Positions 47,611 to 54,909 of a DNA stretch of 64,000 bases are shown in pieces. Under the pieces are notes generated by a model. The model searched no databases and was not told the origin of the DNA. It saw nothing but the letters and a program-made list of their open reading frames with translations. This stretch comes from Acidobacteriaceae bacterium dw_441 (GTDB lineage Bacteria > Acidobacteriota > Terriglobia > Terriglobales > Acidobacteriaceae): assembly GCA_018449715.1 (NCBI GenBank), contig JAAVVA010000005.1, positions 248,001 to 312,000 on the forward strand. Direction: 5' to 3'. The position numbers were made by a program, and so were the translations under genes. Position 1 is the stretch's first letter; each line of letters starts with the position of its first letter.

Positions 47611-48665
47611 TGGCCCCCACTCTGGACCCCATAGAATCCCCTGTATCCATCGCCGAGCCCCTCGCGTATTCCGCCGAGTTCATCCCGCGCCGCTTCTTCT
47701 CGAACGGCCATCTCCAGACCATCCTGGGAAACTTCCTCCCCCGCGCCAACTCGCTTCCCGCAGGGGAAGAGGCTCTCGTCGAAGTCTCTCCAGCGTCCGG
47801 CGGCCAGATCGCCAGCCGTGTCCGCTGCGTCTGCCACTGGCAGCCCGAAGAGGTCCGTGCCACCCGACCCACCGCCATCATCGTCCACGGACTCGAAGGC
47901 TCCTCCAGCTCGCAGTACGTCGTTGGCAATGCCAACAAGCTGTGGCAAGCCGGGGCCAACGTCGTGCGTATGAACATGCGCAACTGCGGCGGCACCGAGG
48001 CCCTCACCCCCACGCTCTACCACTCTGGCCTCTCCGCTGACGTCGGCGCCGTCATGCGCCACTTCACCCAGCTTCATGGACTCACCTCCATCTCCCTCCT
48101 CGGCTACTCGATGGGCGGCAACCTCGTCCTCAAACTCGCCGGAGACCTCGGCTCCTCCGCCCCTTCCTCCCTGCGCTCCGTCATCGGAGTCTCGCCCGCC
48201 ATCGATCTCGGCCCCTCCGCCGACGCGCTCCACATCCCGCAGAACCGCGTCTACGAGATCAAGTTCCTCCGCGCTCTCCTCGCCCGTTTCCGCCGCAAGG
48301 TCGCTCTCTTCCCCCGAGCCTACGATCCTTCCCGAGCCGACGGCATCCGCTCCATCCGCGACTTTGACGAGCGCATCACCGCCTTCTACTCCGGTTTTAC
48401 CGGCGCCGACGACTACTACTACCGTGCCGCCAGCGCCCGCGTCCTCGACCGCATCGCCGTGCCCACACTCATCCTCAACGCCGCTGACGATCCCTTTATC
48501 CGCCTGCTTCCCGAGAGCATCGAGAAGATCGCAGCGAACCCTCACATCACCTTCCTCGAGACTCCTCACGGCGGCCACTGCGCCTTCCTCGCCGCTCCTT
48601 CCGCGGGGTACGACGGCTACTGGGCCGAGCACACTCTTCTGCGTTTCCTTCTCGAACAAGCCTGA
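47610..48665 (+). CDS. YheT family alpha/beta hydrolase
   Basis: A 351-residue hydrolase of the YheT/ABHD1-3 type. The N-terminal signature FFSNGHLQTILGNFLPR is characteristic, then IIVHGLEGSSSSQY for the oxyanion region, LLGYSMGGNL with the nucleophile near residue 170, LNAADDPF with the acid and the catalytic His in TPHGGHCAF near residue 330. Starts with GTG overlapping the upstream stop (TAGTG). Likely cytosolic esterase or thioesterase. Confidence 0.88.
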   Translation: MAPTLDPIESPVSIAEPLAYSAEFIPRRFFSNGHLQTILGNFLPRANSLPAGEEALVEVSPASGGQIASRVRCVCHWQPEEVRATRPTAIIVHGLEGSSSSQYVVGNANKLWQAGANVVRMNMRNCGGTEALTPTLYHSGLSADVGAVMRHFTQLHGLTSISLLGYSMGGNLVLKLAGDLGSSAPSSLRSVIGVSPAIDLGPSADALHIPQNRVYEIKFLRALLARFRRKVALFPRAYDPSRADGIRSIRDFDERITAFYSGFTGADDYYYRAASARVLDRIAVPTLILNAADDPFIRLLPESIEKIAANPHITFLETPHGGHCAFLAAPSAGYDGYWAEHTLLRFLLEQA

Positions 48666-48716
48666 CCGGATCGCACTCTGCGCGTAAGAAACCGCATAAG
48701 CCTCTAAAATAAAAAG

Positions 48717-49310
48717 ATGCTTTCCGAGTGGTCGATTGAATGTGGTGTTGATGATCCTGTCCTTGTCGTTCCCTGGTCCGATCCCTCTGACCCCACCCGG
48801 CACTTCATCGACCTTCGCGAGAACCCCGACGATCTCGACTGGCTCGAAGAGGTCGCGCAGCACCCTCCTCTCCTCCACGCTCTCCGCGCCCTCAACGCCC
48901 CACGTTCGCCGGTCTTCACCGCGAAGTGCGACGTCTGGCCCCTGACTCCCGACGAAATCGAACCTCTCCTCCTCGAACTAGACCTCATCCCCGAAGATGC
49001 TCCCGTCGGCATCGCCAGCTACATCGACCTTATCTGGCGCGAGCGTTCCGTCTTCGTCTCCTTTCATCAGCACGAGCAGCTTCTGCACCGCATCACGCGC
49101 CTGGCCACTCCGCTCGATCTCCCTTACGTGGCGCTCGAATGCACCCTTCGCCCCGCGCTGGTCGACCTCACCGGGCCGCAGGAGGGCTTCGCCATCACTC
49201 TCTACCTCAAGGCGCTCGGCCACGACGAGACCGCCGCCGAGGAGCACTGGGCCTCCGCCCTGTCCGAAGTCTCCGCGCTTCTGCGCAGCCGCTCCTTCCC
49301 AACTCCCTAG
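48717..49310 (+). CDS. Conserved-looking hypothetical protein
   Basis: A 197-residue acidic soluble protein with no motif I recognise. It has a WSDPSDPTRHFIDLRENP start, leucine-rich helices (EIEPLLLELDLIPED), and a strand-rich core (YIDLIWRERSVFVSFHQHEQ). The base composition and codon use match the genomic neighbours, so it is probably a native gene. It follows YheT by 51 bases without overlap and precedes tRNA-Arg. Confidence 0.7.
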   Translation: MLSEWSIECGVDDPVLVVPWSDPSDPTRHFIDLRENPDDLDWLEEVAQHPPLLHALRALNAPRSPVFTAKCDVWPLTPDEIEPLLLELDLIPEDAPVGIASYIDLIWRERSVFVSFHQHEQLLHRITRLATPLDLPYVALECTLRPALVDLTGPQEGFAITLYLKALGHDETAAEEHWASALSEVSALLRSRSFPTP

Positions 49311-49449
49311 CCTGTCTTCTTCTTTCATTTTTGTGAAAAGGGGAGGAATCTCCCCATAGAACCCGCGATTCCCGCAACACTCCGTTCGGGGCCACCAGTT
49401 ACAATGGGCAAGAAGCCGATCCGCACCCGTGGACCGGCCTTCCATGTGT

Positions 49450-49526
49450 GGGCGAGTAGCTCAATCGGATAGAGCACGAGCCTTCTAAGCTCGGGGTTGC
49501 AGGTTCGATCCCTGCCTCGCCTACCA
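49450..49526 (+). tRNA. tRNA-Arg(TCT), integration target
   Basis: A 77-base cloverleaf: acceptor GGGCGAG pairing with CTCGCCT (one G-T pair), anticodon loop CTTCTAA (anticodon TCT), T arm GCAGGTTCGATCCCTGC, encoded CCA at 49524-49526. Its 3' 52 bases are repeated exactly at 52510-52561, marking the att site of the element that follows. Confidence 0.95.
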
Positions 49527-49529
49527 CAC
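49475..49529 (+). repeat. attL: 3' end of tRNA-Arg, left 55 bp direct repeat
   Basis: The last 52 bases of the tRNA plus three beyond CCA (CAC) are repeated perfectly at 52510-52564. The repeat includes anticodon stem, anticodon and T arm, so insertion leaves the tRNA intact, as is usual for tyrosine-integrase elements. Confidence 0.92.
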
Positions 49530-49592
49530 CCTAAAGCATAGAAAACATTCGGTCGATACCTCGGACAAGGCTTTCATTCCAGCGAAAGTGTT

Positions 49593-49611
49593 TGTGTCCA
49601 CGTGTGTCCAA
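49593..49611 (+). repeat. Arm-type repeat near the left end of the element
   Basis: TGTGTCCACGTGTGTCCAA differs at one base from the copy at 52428-52446 (TGTGTCCACGTATGTCCAA). The two lie near opposite ends of the element, where integrase or excisionase arm sites are expected. This copy overlaps the likely integrase start. Confidence 0.55.
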
Positions 49612-49742
49612 TGTACCAAGTGGGAAACTGCTACCTTGCGGACTGGCGCGATAGGAAGGGCGTCCGTCATCGTAAAGGGTTCAACAATCCAGAAGCTGCG
49701 CGGGCGTACGAAGACGCGCAAAAGGGCCTTCACCCAAAACAC
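49611..49742 (+). CDS. Integrase N-terminal segment (0 frame)
   Basis: From ATG 49611 the frame reads MYQVGNCYLADWRDRKGVRH, then KGFNNPEAARAYEDAQKGLH, the AP2-like/N-terminal arm-binding beta sheet of tyrosine integrases. After PKHKRK the frame becomes low-complexity (Ser/Arg-rich to 50045) and loses integrase character, while the -1 frame picks it up (TVARVLAGYARGDAKSNTTR). So the real product continues in the -1 frame; the end given is where the change is placed. Confidence 0.6.
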
Positions 49743-49777
49743 AAGCGCAAGGCCGCACAGTCGCCCGTGTCCTTGCG
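49733..49777 (+). promoter_or_regulatory. Candidate -1 ribosomal frameshift signal
   Basis: The heptamer C CCA AAA at 49733-49739 is in the correct 0-frame register for -1 slippage (X XXY YYZ type). Six bases later CGCAAGG (49746-49752) can pair with CCTTGCG (49771-49777), a stimulatory hairpin. The -1 frame after it is open to the catalytic end of the integrase at 50578. A simple one-base deletion in the A run would look the same. Confidence 0.45.
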
Positions 49778-49825
49778 GGGTATGCTCGCGGCGACGCGAA
49801 GAGCAACACCACGCGCATCGCAAAG

Positions 49826-50578
49826 ATGCTCGTCGAGGTTGCCGGAAACCTCGAGGTCGGCAAGCTCTCCACGGTCCAAACCGACTTCATCAACGGGTGG
49901 CTCAACAGGTACACGAACGTTGTATCGAAGCACCGGCGGGCGGGTGCGGCGCGTACGCTCTTCCGGCGGCTCTGGGAAGACCACAAAGCTCCGAAGCTCT
50001 ACCAGCACATCGTCAAAGTCCACAAGCCGAAGCCGCGCAACGTAACGGCGACGGACAGGGAGAAGGCTCTCATTCTAGCGGCTGCGTCGCCGCATCTGCT
50101 CTGCTGGCTGCTGCTCTGTTCCGATCTGGCGATAAGGTCAGGCACCGCAGCGAAGCTGGGGCCGGAGCATTACAACGACGGCACGGGCGAACTCGTCTTC
50201 CGTACGAAGTACGACAACGCTCAGCGGCTGCCGACGACGGCCCAGCTTCGAAAGCTCATCGGCATGTGCAAGGGCGATGGGCCGTTCGTCGCCCAGCTAA
50301 ACCCCGGCAAAAAAGCTGCATACAAAAATCTCATCGACGACTACGCCAAGCTGAAAAAACGGCTTGGCATCACACGAAAACTGACGCCACACGACCTACG
50401 TCGAACCACGGCCAGGGCGGTATACAAGCTCACAGGCGATATGCGAGAGGCCCAACATTTGCTTGGCCATGCCGACCTCGCAACAACGGCTTGGTACTTG
50501 CAGGATTCAACCGTCGAGGTCAGCGGAGCGACGCTCGAGCGTGTGAAGCTCACCACCGCCACGGAGGTCATTCAGTGA
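49826..50578 (+). CDS. Tyrosine integrase, catalytic part
   Basis: The frame is open from 49674 but its first ATG is at 49826; upstream codons in the same frame continue the core-binding domain, so the true start is probably the 0-frame segment joined by frameshift. All catalytic residues are present: Arg104 in DLAIRSGTAAK, the HDLRR box with His189 and Arg192, LGHADLATT with His215, and the nucleophile Tyr224 in AWYLQD. The enzyme should integrate at tRNA-Arg next door. Its stop overlaps the following gene as GTGA. Confidence 0.85.
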   Translation: MLVEVAGNLEVGKLSTVQTDFINGWLNRYTNVVSKHRRAGAARTLFRRLWEDHKAPKLYQHIVKVHKPKPRNVTATDREKALILAAASPHLLCWLLLCSDLAIRSGTAAKLGPEHYNDGTGELVFRTKYDNAQRLPTTAQLRKLIGMCKGDGPFVAQLNPGKKAAYKNLIDDYAKLKKRLGITRKLTPHDLRRTTARAVYKLTGDMREAQHLLGHADLATTAWYLQDSTVEVSGATLERVKLTTATEVIQ

Positions 50579-50901
50579 AGCTCATCATCCATCGGGTCGT
50601 TGCGGCGTACGACGGCGAAGCGAACGAAGCGGAACAAATGGTCCTGTTCTGCCTCGGTGCTGCACAGGAAGCTCATCACGCAGTGCACGAAGCTGGCGGC
50701 ACTCTCGAGGCCGCAAAGGCTGCGGCCTCGGAGGCATACAAAAATGCGATGCCGAAGCTCACGCACCACGCGCTCGTACGGTTCTACATCGCCTGTGTCG
50801 CGCAGGGCGTGGCGCTCAACTACATCACCGGCAAGGAAGCGAAACTCATGCTCTACGCCGCACAACTGGCGCTCGCCGCGCTTCGGAGGTCCAACCTGTG
50901 A
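50575..50901 (+). CDS. Small helical protein of the element, gene 2
   Basis: 108 residues starting at GTG 50575, overlapping the integrase stop by four bases. Alanine-rich amphipathic helices dominate (EANEAEQMVLFCLGAAQEAH, LEAAKAAASEAYKNAMPKL, LMLYAAQLALAALRR). No family recognised. The position suggests an excisionase-like or regulatory role, but there is no clear helix-turn-helix. Confidence 0.6.
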   Translation: MKLIIHRVVAAYDGEANEAEQMVLFCLGAAQEAHHAVHEAGGTLEAAKAAASEAYKNAMPKLTHHALVRFYIACVAQGVALNYITGKEAKLMLYAAQLALAALRRSNL

Positions 50902-51143
50902 CGGTCACGGTTACAGAACATTACGTCCCTTCCTGCCCCGACTGCTGCACGCAAATCGAGTTCATCACTCGTACGGCCATCCGCGATATCACCGTCGCGA
51001 AGCTCACGTTCATCCCCGGTCACCGGCACAACCACGACGTTGCACAGCCGCCTACGGCGGCTGTGCTCGAAGCGGCTGGACAACAGACCATCCCTGGCAC
51101 GCTGGTAGCCGTCGAGCCGAACGGGTTTGAGGTGGGCCAGTGA
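50898..51143 (+). CDS. Small cysteine-motif protein of the element, gene 3
   Basis: 81 residues from GTG 50898 with a GTGA overlap to gene 2. The start TVTEHYVPSCPDCCTQIEF holds a CPxCC motif that could be half of a zinc site; the rest is strand-rich (VAKLTFIPGHRHNHD). Unrecognised. Translational coupling argues that it is a real gene. Confidence 0.55.
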   Translation: MTVTVTEHYVPSCPDCCTQIEFITRTAIRDITVAKLTFIPGHRHNHDVAQPPTAAVLEAAGQQTIPGTLVAVEPNGFEVGQ

Positions 51144-51484
51144 GCGTGTACAACCTCGTCGGGCCGCTCAAATGGCCCGCTCTCAAGCGTCTCTGCGATG
51201 CTGTGGACGAAGTGCTCTATGCTGCACAGGCGTTGCGCTCCGCGCAGCACCCGCCGCAGTTCAAGGTTGTCCCACAGCTTCATCGCCTCAATGCTGCTGT
51301 GGCGGCGTGGGAGGTCGCAGTGGTGGAGTGCGAGTTGGATAGCGATGTGAACGGGTTCGACCGCTCCCAGCGGTGGGAAGGGGGTGAGTCCCATAGCATC
51401 AAGCAAAGTCATCAGCAGCCGCTCGAACGGCGGGCCGGTCCATCGTCCGCGTCGTCGGGCGGCGAAGAAAGCCGCATTGCGTAA
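51140..51484 (+). CDS. Small hypothetical protein of the element, gene 4
   Basis: 114 residues from GTG 51140, again with a GTGA overlap. The N-terminal two thirds are helical (LKWPALKRLCDAVDEVLYAA, RLNAAVAAWEVAVVECELD); the last 35 residues are polar and low in complexity. No family recognised. Last gene of the operon; a hairpin follows at 51545. Confidence 0.55.
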   Translation: MSVYNLVGPLKWPALKRLCDAVDEVLYAAQALRSAQHPPQFKVVPQLHRLNAAVAAWEVAVVECELDSDVNGFDRSQRWEGGESHSIKQSHQQPLERRAGPSSASSGGEESRIA

Positions 51485-51544
51485 CTCTGCGGGGCAGTTC
51501 GTCGCTCGCAAGGTTGTAATTCGCAACAAGTAGCCCTCCCCCAG

Positions 51545-51569
51545 CGCCCGTGGAATCCCTCCACGGGCG
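51545..51569 (+). terminator. Probable terminator of the element operon
   Basis: CGCCCGTGGA (51545-51554) and TCCACGGGCG (51560-51569) form a 10 bp perfect stem with a five-base loop, 60 bases after the last stop codon. The following TTCCTG is only weakly T-rich. Confidence 0.55.
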
Positions 51570-52427
51570 TTCCTGCGTCCGGACATATCCCATGCCTATG
51601 CAAAGCGTGCAACGCTTGGTGCCGCGTCGCACTCTTCGCACAGGCACGACGGCGGGGCTCCCTCCATTCATCGGTTCGGGCTCCCGAATCTCTGTCCGGA
51701 CGCGGTCGTGGCGGTCCTTGGCGGGCGTGCCTCCACGCTCAGTTGCGGTGGGTCATTGGCACGCGCCATGCTCTGCGGTTGGGTGCACGGTCGTTCCGGC
51801 ATGTCGCGTGCCAATGCCCGGCTTGCAGCTCCGGCCCAAAGCGCCCGCGCCCCCGTCTTCGCCAGCGCCGTGCGCTTAGTCGGTGGCACGTTGTTCGGTG
51901 TGCCGGGTCGCGCACGGCTCGGCTGCGCGGGTGTGTCGCGGTCTGGGCCTCCGCTGCGCCCACCCCTTCGTCCGGTCGCGTGTCCGCCGCCTCCGGTCCT
52001 AGGCTCACAGCGTCGCACAGGCAGGGGCAAAAAGCCGCCCCTGCCTGTGCAACGCCGTATCCCCTGCCCCCAGTCGCCCCGGTCGCTCTACATCCACCTC
52101 CGTCCTCATTGCCCCACACGGTCAGCGGTGGCCGGGACAAAAAACAAAGGAAGCGCGTTGCCTCGGTTCCGCGCCCTACGTGTTGCCGGGTCAAAGGGTG
52201 TGTACGGGCGCGGTGTGGGGCCGCTACGCGGCCCCAGAGGGGCACTCGCGTCCTTGGTCGACCCCCCGGACCCCCTACCCCACCCCATGTTTTTTGCCTT
52301 CGGGATCTTGAACGGGAAAAAAGCGGGTGGCCGCAGGTTGCTCCGACCGTGCAAGCGGCCACCCGACCCATAGGGGCACCTCCCTTGAAGTGCCGGAAGG
52401 AGACTAGCAGAGGCCGCAAAAATTGAT
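51570..52427. other. GC-rich, hairpin-dense stretch with no credible gene
   Basis: About 860 bases around 65-70% G+C. Open frames exist in several registers on both strands at once, which is expected from GC-rich DNA with few stop codons; none has motifs. Perfect inverted repeats: 51754-51765 with 51805-51816 (12 bp), 52015-52028 with 52037-52050 (14 bp), 52217-52224 with 52228-52235 (8 bp), 52325-52334 with 52355-52364 (10 bp). This could be an origin, a packaging or transfer site, or a structured RNA. Confidence 0.6.
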
Positions 52428-52473
52428 TGTGTCCACGTATGTCCAACTTTCTTTGGACATACGTGCGGACACA
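52428..52473. repeat. Inverted pair of arm-type repeats near the right end
   Basis: TGTGTCCACGTATGTCCAA (52428-52446) is followed after six bases by its inverted copy (52453-52473, with a two-base insertion). The same unit occurs at 49593. Such inverted pairs near an att site are typical integrase arm or excisionase sites, and could also fold as a hairpin. Confidence 0.6.
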
Positions 52474-52509
52474 TGATAAAACTTGGAAAAAGCCACGGTT
52501 CGAAGTTTT

Positions 52510-52564
52510 CACGAGCCTTCTAAGCTCGGGGTTGCAGGTTCGATCCCTGCCTCGCCTACCACAC
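52510..52564 (+). repeat. attR: right 55 bp direct repeat of the tRNA-Arg 3' end
   Basis: Identical to 49475-49529. It contains anticodon stem, anticodon TCT, T arm and CCA but no 5' half, so it is not a second tRNA gene. Confidence 0.92.
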
Positions 52565-52607
52565 AGCCTTCTCAGGTTCCGAATCCTGAACTGACTTCAG
52601 AGTGTCC

Positions 52608-53390
52608 TTATGGCGTTGTAATCTGGCGATCCAGCCAGACAATATTGTCCCAGCTCAACGGCTTCTCGACGCCCGCTGCAAACTTCGCAAAGCTGCCGCC
52701 ACTGATCTTTAGCGAAAACGATTTCACCTTGTCTGGCGGATTCGTCGTCGTATTGCGCAAGATCTCCAGCATCTGTTCCTGGTGCGAAACCTCTGCATAC
52801 GGCGTCTTTGCCGAGTAGAACTTCGCATCCTGGGGGCGTCCACTCCTGTTTCCTGCGCCGCGTTCGTAGCGGATGTGCATCTCAAGATGCTCGCCGGACT
52901 TCGCCTCGAAGACCCAATCCTGAGTATCTGTCACCGTGCCACCGGCGTTCGTGGATGTCGTGCGCTTCATCTCATGCATGGTGGCCAGCAGATAGTTCCC
53001 AAACGGCCCCGGAGCATCCCCAGCTTCATCGGTAAGCCCTCCAAGGATCAGTTGAGCGTTTGCACCCGCCGCATCCTTCACAGGGGCGGCAAAATAGACC
53101 AGCCTGCTGTTACCGGTGCCCAATGGTTTTCCGTCCGGTCCATTCACTGTAATGCGATCGACAAAAATCAGACGCACGTTACAGTCCTTCGCTGGACCCT
53201 GCGTTGCAACCAGCGAGGTGAATCCTTCGGGCAGGTAAGGCTTAATCACCTCGTCCGGAACCTTCAGATCGAGTTGAAAGCGCACTTCCGTGCTGGCTTC
53301 CTTATACGGAGCTCCTGCTGGAGCAACGGGGCTTTGTGCGAGAACCGAAGCAGCACAGAATGAAAGTGCAAGGCACAGGCTAATTTTCAC
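52608..53390 (-). CDS. Secreted protein, possibly acetoacetate decarboxylase-like fold
   Basis: A 260-residue exported protein with a clear signal peptide (MKISLCLALSFCAASVLAQ). The segment KVPDEVIKPYLPEGFTSL, followed by RLIFVDRITVNGPDG and a SRLVYFAAPV strand, resembles the acetoacetate decarboxylase-like beta barrel, in which the usual lysine nucleophile cannot be identified here. A role as secreted binding protein is as likely as an enzyme. It ends 44 bases from the att repeat. Weak family call; the signal peptide is solid. Confidence 0.65.
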   Translation of the reverse strand: MKISLCLALSFCAASVLAQSPVAPAGAPYKEASTEVRFQLDLKVPDEVIKPYLPEGFTSLVATQGPAKDCNVRLIFVDRITVNGPDGKPLGTGNSRLVYFAAPVKDAAGANAQLILGGLTDEAGDAPGPFGNYLLATMHEMKRTTSTNAGGTVTDTQDWVFEAKSGEHLEMHIRYERGAGNRSGRPQDAKFYSAKTPYAEVSHQEQMLEILRNTTTNPPDKVKSFSLKISGGSFAKFAAGVEKPLSWDNIVWLDRQITTP

Positions 53391-53475
53391 GTCGTCTCCT
53401 CGAGCTTAGGACAAACCACTGAAGTCTATAGCGCGAGAAAGAAATTCATCAAGATGCTCCTGATTGAGAGCATCC

Positions 53476-54714
53476 TCAAGCCTCCAGCAACTCATCTTCC
53501 TGCGTCGCATGATGCTGCGGCTCGCCTGCCGAGCTTTTTCCAACCGTATGCCGCAGAGCCGCCAGTCCAACGAGCCCCAGCGCCAGCAGACACACGCCGT
53601 TCCAACGCCAGTGAACCCACGCCATCGTCGCCAGCGCCGACCCAACCGCTGCGCCTGTGAAGTAGATCGTCATGTAGACCGTGTTCAGCCGGCTGCGCGC
53701 CGAAGGAACCAGCCCGAAGATCCTCGTTTGGTTGGCCACCTGGCACATCTGCGCGCCGACATCCAGCACGACCACTCCCACAGCCAGCGCGATCATGTGC
53801 AGCACCGTTGAAAAATGAGCCTTTTCCTGTCCCCAAAGGAAGAGGTACGAGACCGCCAGCAGCGACATCCCCACCGACAGCACCCATCGCGATCCATGCC
53901 GGTCCGCGAGCCTTCCCGCCAGAGGAGCGACCATAGCTCCCGCCGCGCCCACCAGTCCGAAGGTCCCGGCTACGCCCGGCCCAAGGTGGTAGTGGCTCTC
54001 CAGCAGAAACGCCAGCGTCGTCCAAAAGCAGCTGAACGATGCGAAGACCAGCGCCCCGATCTCGGCCGACTCGCGCAGCAGCGGCTGCGTCCGATAGAGC
54101 GTCCACAGCGACCGCATCGCATCGCCGTAGCTCAGCTTCTGCTTCGGCGGCAGCTTCGGCATCACCTTCCACAACAGCGGAACGAAGGCGGCATTCATCA
54201 CCGCGCCCACGCCGAAGACCCATCTCCAGCTCGAAAGATTGCTCACCCATCCTGCAAAGGTTCGGGCCAGCAGAATCCCCAGCAGGAGCCCGGTCATGAC
54301 GGTTCCGATAGCGCGGCCGCGCTGCTCATGGCTCACCAGGTCAGGAGCGATCGGCAGCACAACGTGCGTCACCGAGGCCAGCACTCCGATCAGCACCGAC
54401 CCAACCATCATCCACGCGAGCGTTGGAGCGAAGGCTACCAGCATGAGGGCGGCTCCGACCGCGGCGAACATCCGCATCATCAGTCCGCGGCGCTCCAGCA
54501 CATCGCCCAGCGGAACGAAGCACAGCAGCCCGAAGGCATAGCCTACCTGCGTGGCCACGGCGATAAATCCGGTGCTCGCAGCGGTCGCCCCAAAGGTGTG
54601 GCCGATCTCTTCAAGCAGAGGCTGGTTGTAGTACATGGTCGAGACGCCGACGGCACAGGCGACTCCCAGGAAGGGAAGGGGAGTACGAGGAGTCGGGTTC
54701 GGTTTCTTGGTCAT
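53476..54714 (-). CDS. MFS transporter (drug/metabolite efflux)
   Basis: 412 residues with about 12 hydrophobic segments. The loop between helices 2 and 3 carries the MFS signature LGDVLERRG, repeated in weaker form between helices 8 and 9 (GRLADRHGSR). The GVSTMYYNQPLLEEIG start is typical of the YgaY/AraJ-like efflux branch. Substrate unknown. The cytosolic histidine-rich C-terminus (QHHATQED) is unremarkable. Confidence 0.88.
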   Translation of the reverse strand: MTKKPNPTPRTPLPFLGVACAVGVSTMYYNQPLLEEIGHTFGATAASTGFIAVATQVGYAFGLLCFVPLGDVLERRGLMMRMFAAVGAALMLVAFAPTLAWMMVGSVLIGVLASVTHVVLPIAPDLVSHEQRGRAIGTVMTGLLLGILLARTFAGWVSNLSSWRWVFGVGAVMNAAFVPLLWKVMPKLPPKQKLSYGDAMRSLWTLYRTQPLLRESAEIGALVFASFSCFWTTLAFLLESHYHLGPGVAGTFGLVGAAGAMVAPLAGRLADRHGSRWVLSVGMSLLAVSYLFLWGQEKAHFSTVLHMIALAVGVVVLDVGAQMCQVANQTRIFGLVPSARSRLNTVYMTIYFTGAAVGSALATMAWVHWRWNGVCLLALGLVGLAALRHTVGKSSAGEPQHHATQEDELLEA

Positions 54715-54909
54715 GGCGAAAAAGCCTGAACCACCAGTATAAAACTTTTGTCCTATCCCGACGTCCGCTCATTGCCGCACGAATCCCCAATTGGCACGGC
54801 AGGCTCATCCTCCCGCGGCAAAGCGGAAGAAGCAGAACCTGCATCGAGTTCTGCCAAAAGTGGATAAGTCCTGTAGATATAGTGTTTTTCGATAAGGGAA
54901 GAGAAGCGC

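Larger units (their letters stand above)
49530..52564 (+). mobile_element. 3.0 kb minimal integrated element in tRNA-Arg
   Basis: DNA between two perfect 55 bp repeats of the tRNA-Arg 3' end. It carries a tyrosine integrase in two overlapping frames, three small genes coupled to it by GTGA overlaps, then about 940 bases of GC-rich hairpin-dense DNA and repeated 19 bp arm-like sites near both ends. No replication, capsid, packaging, conjugation or resistance gene is visible, so it must be a satellite or a defective remnant depending on other elements. The size is far below usual genomic islands. Confidence 0.88.

Noticed and set aside
47523-48878. A 451-codon open frame on the minus strand across the YheT-like gene
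   Set aside because: It is the mirror of the plus-strand hydrolase, whose motifs and start coupling are clear; the minus product is low-complexity Gly/Glu/Asp/Val.
49588-50901. A continuous 437-codon frame across the integrase
   Set aside because: Only its last 108 codons (from GTG 50575) look like protein; the rest is out of frame with the catalytic integrase residues.
51708-52512. Overlapping long open frames of 220-257 codons on both strands in the GC-rich part of the element
   Set aside because: They overlap each other in several registers, are dominated by Arg, Pro, Gly and Ala, and show no motif or ribosome binding site. High G+C leaves few stop codons, so chance explains them.
52510-52564. 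A second tRNA-Arg gene
   Set aside because: The 5' half (acceptor strand and D arm) is missing; it is the right attachment repeat.
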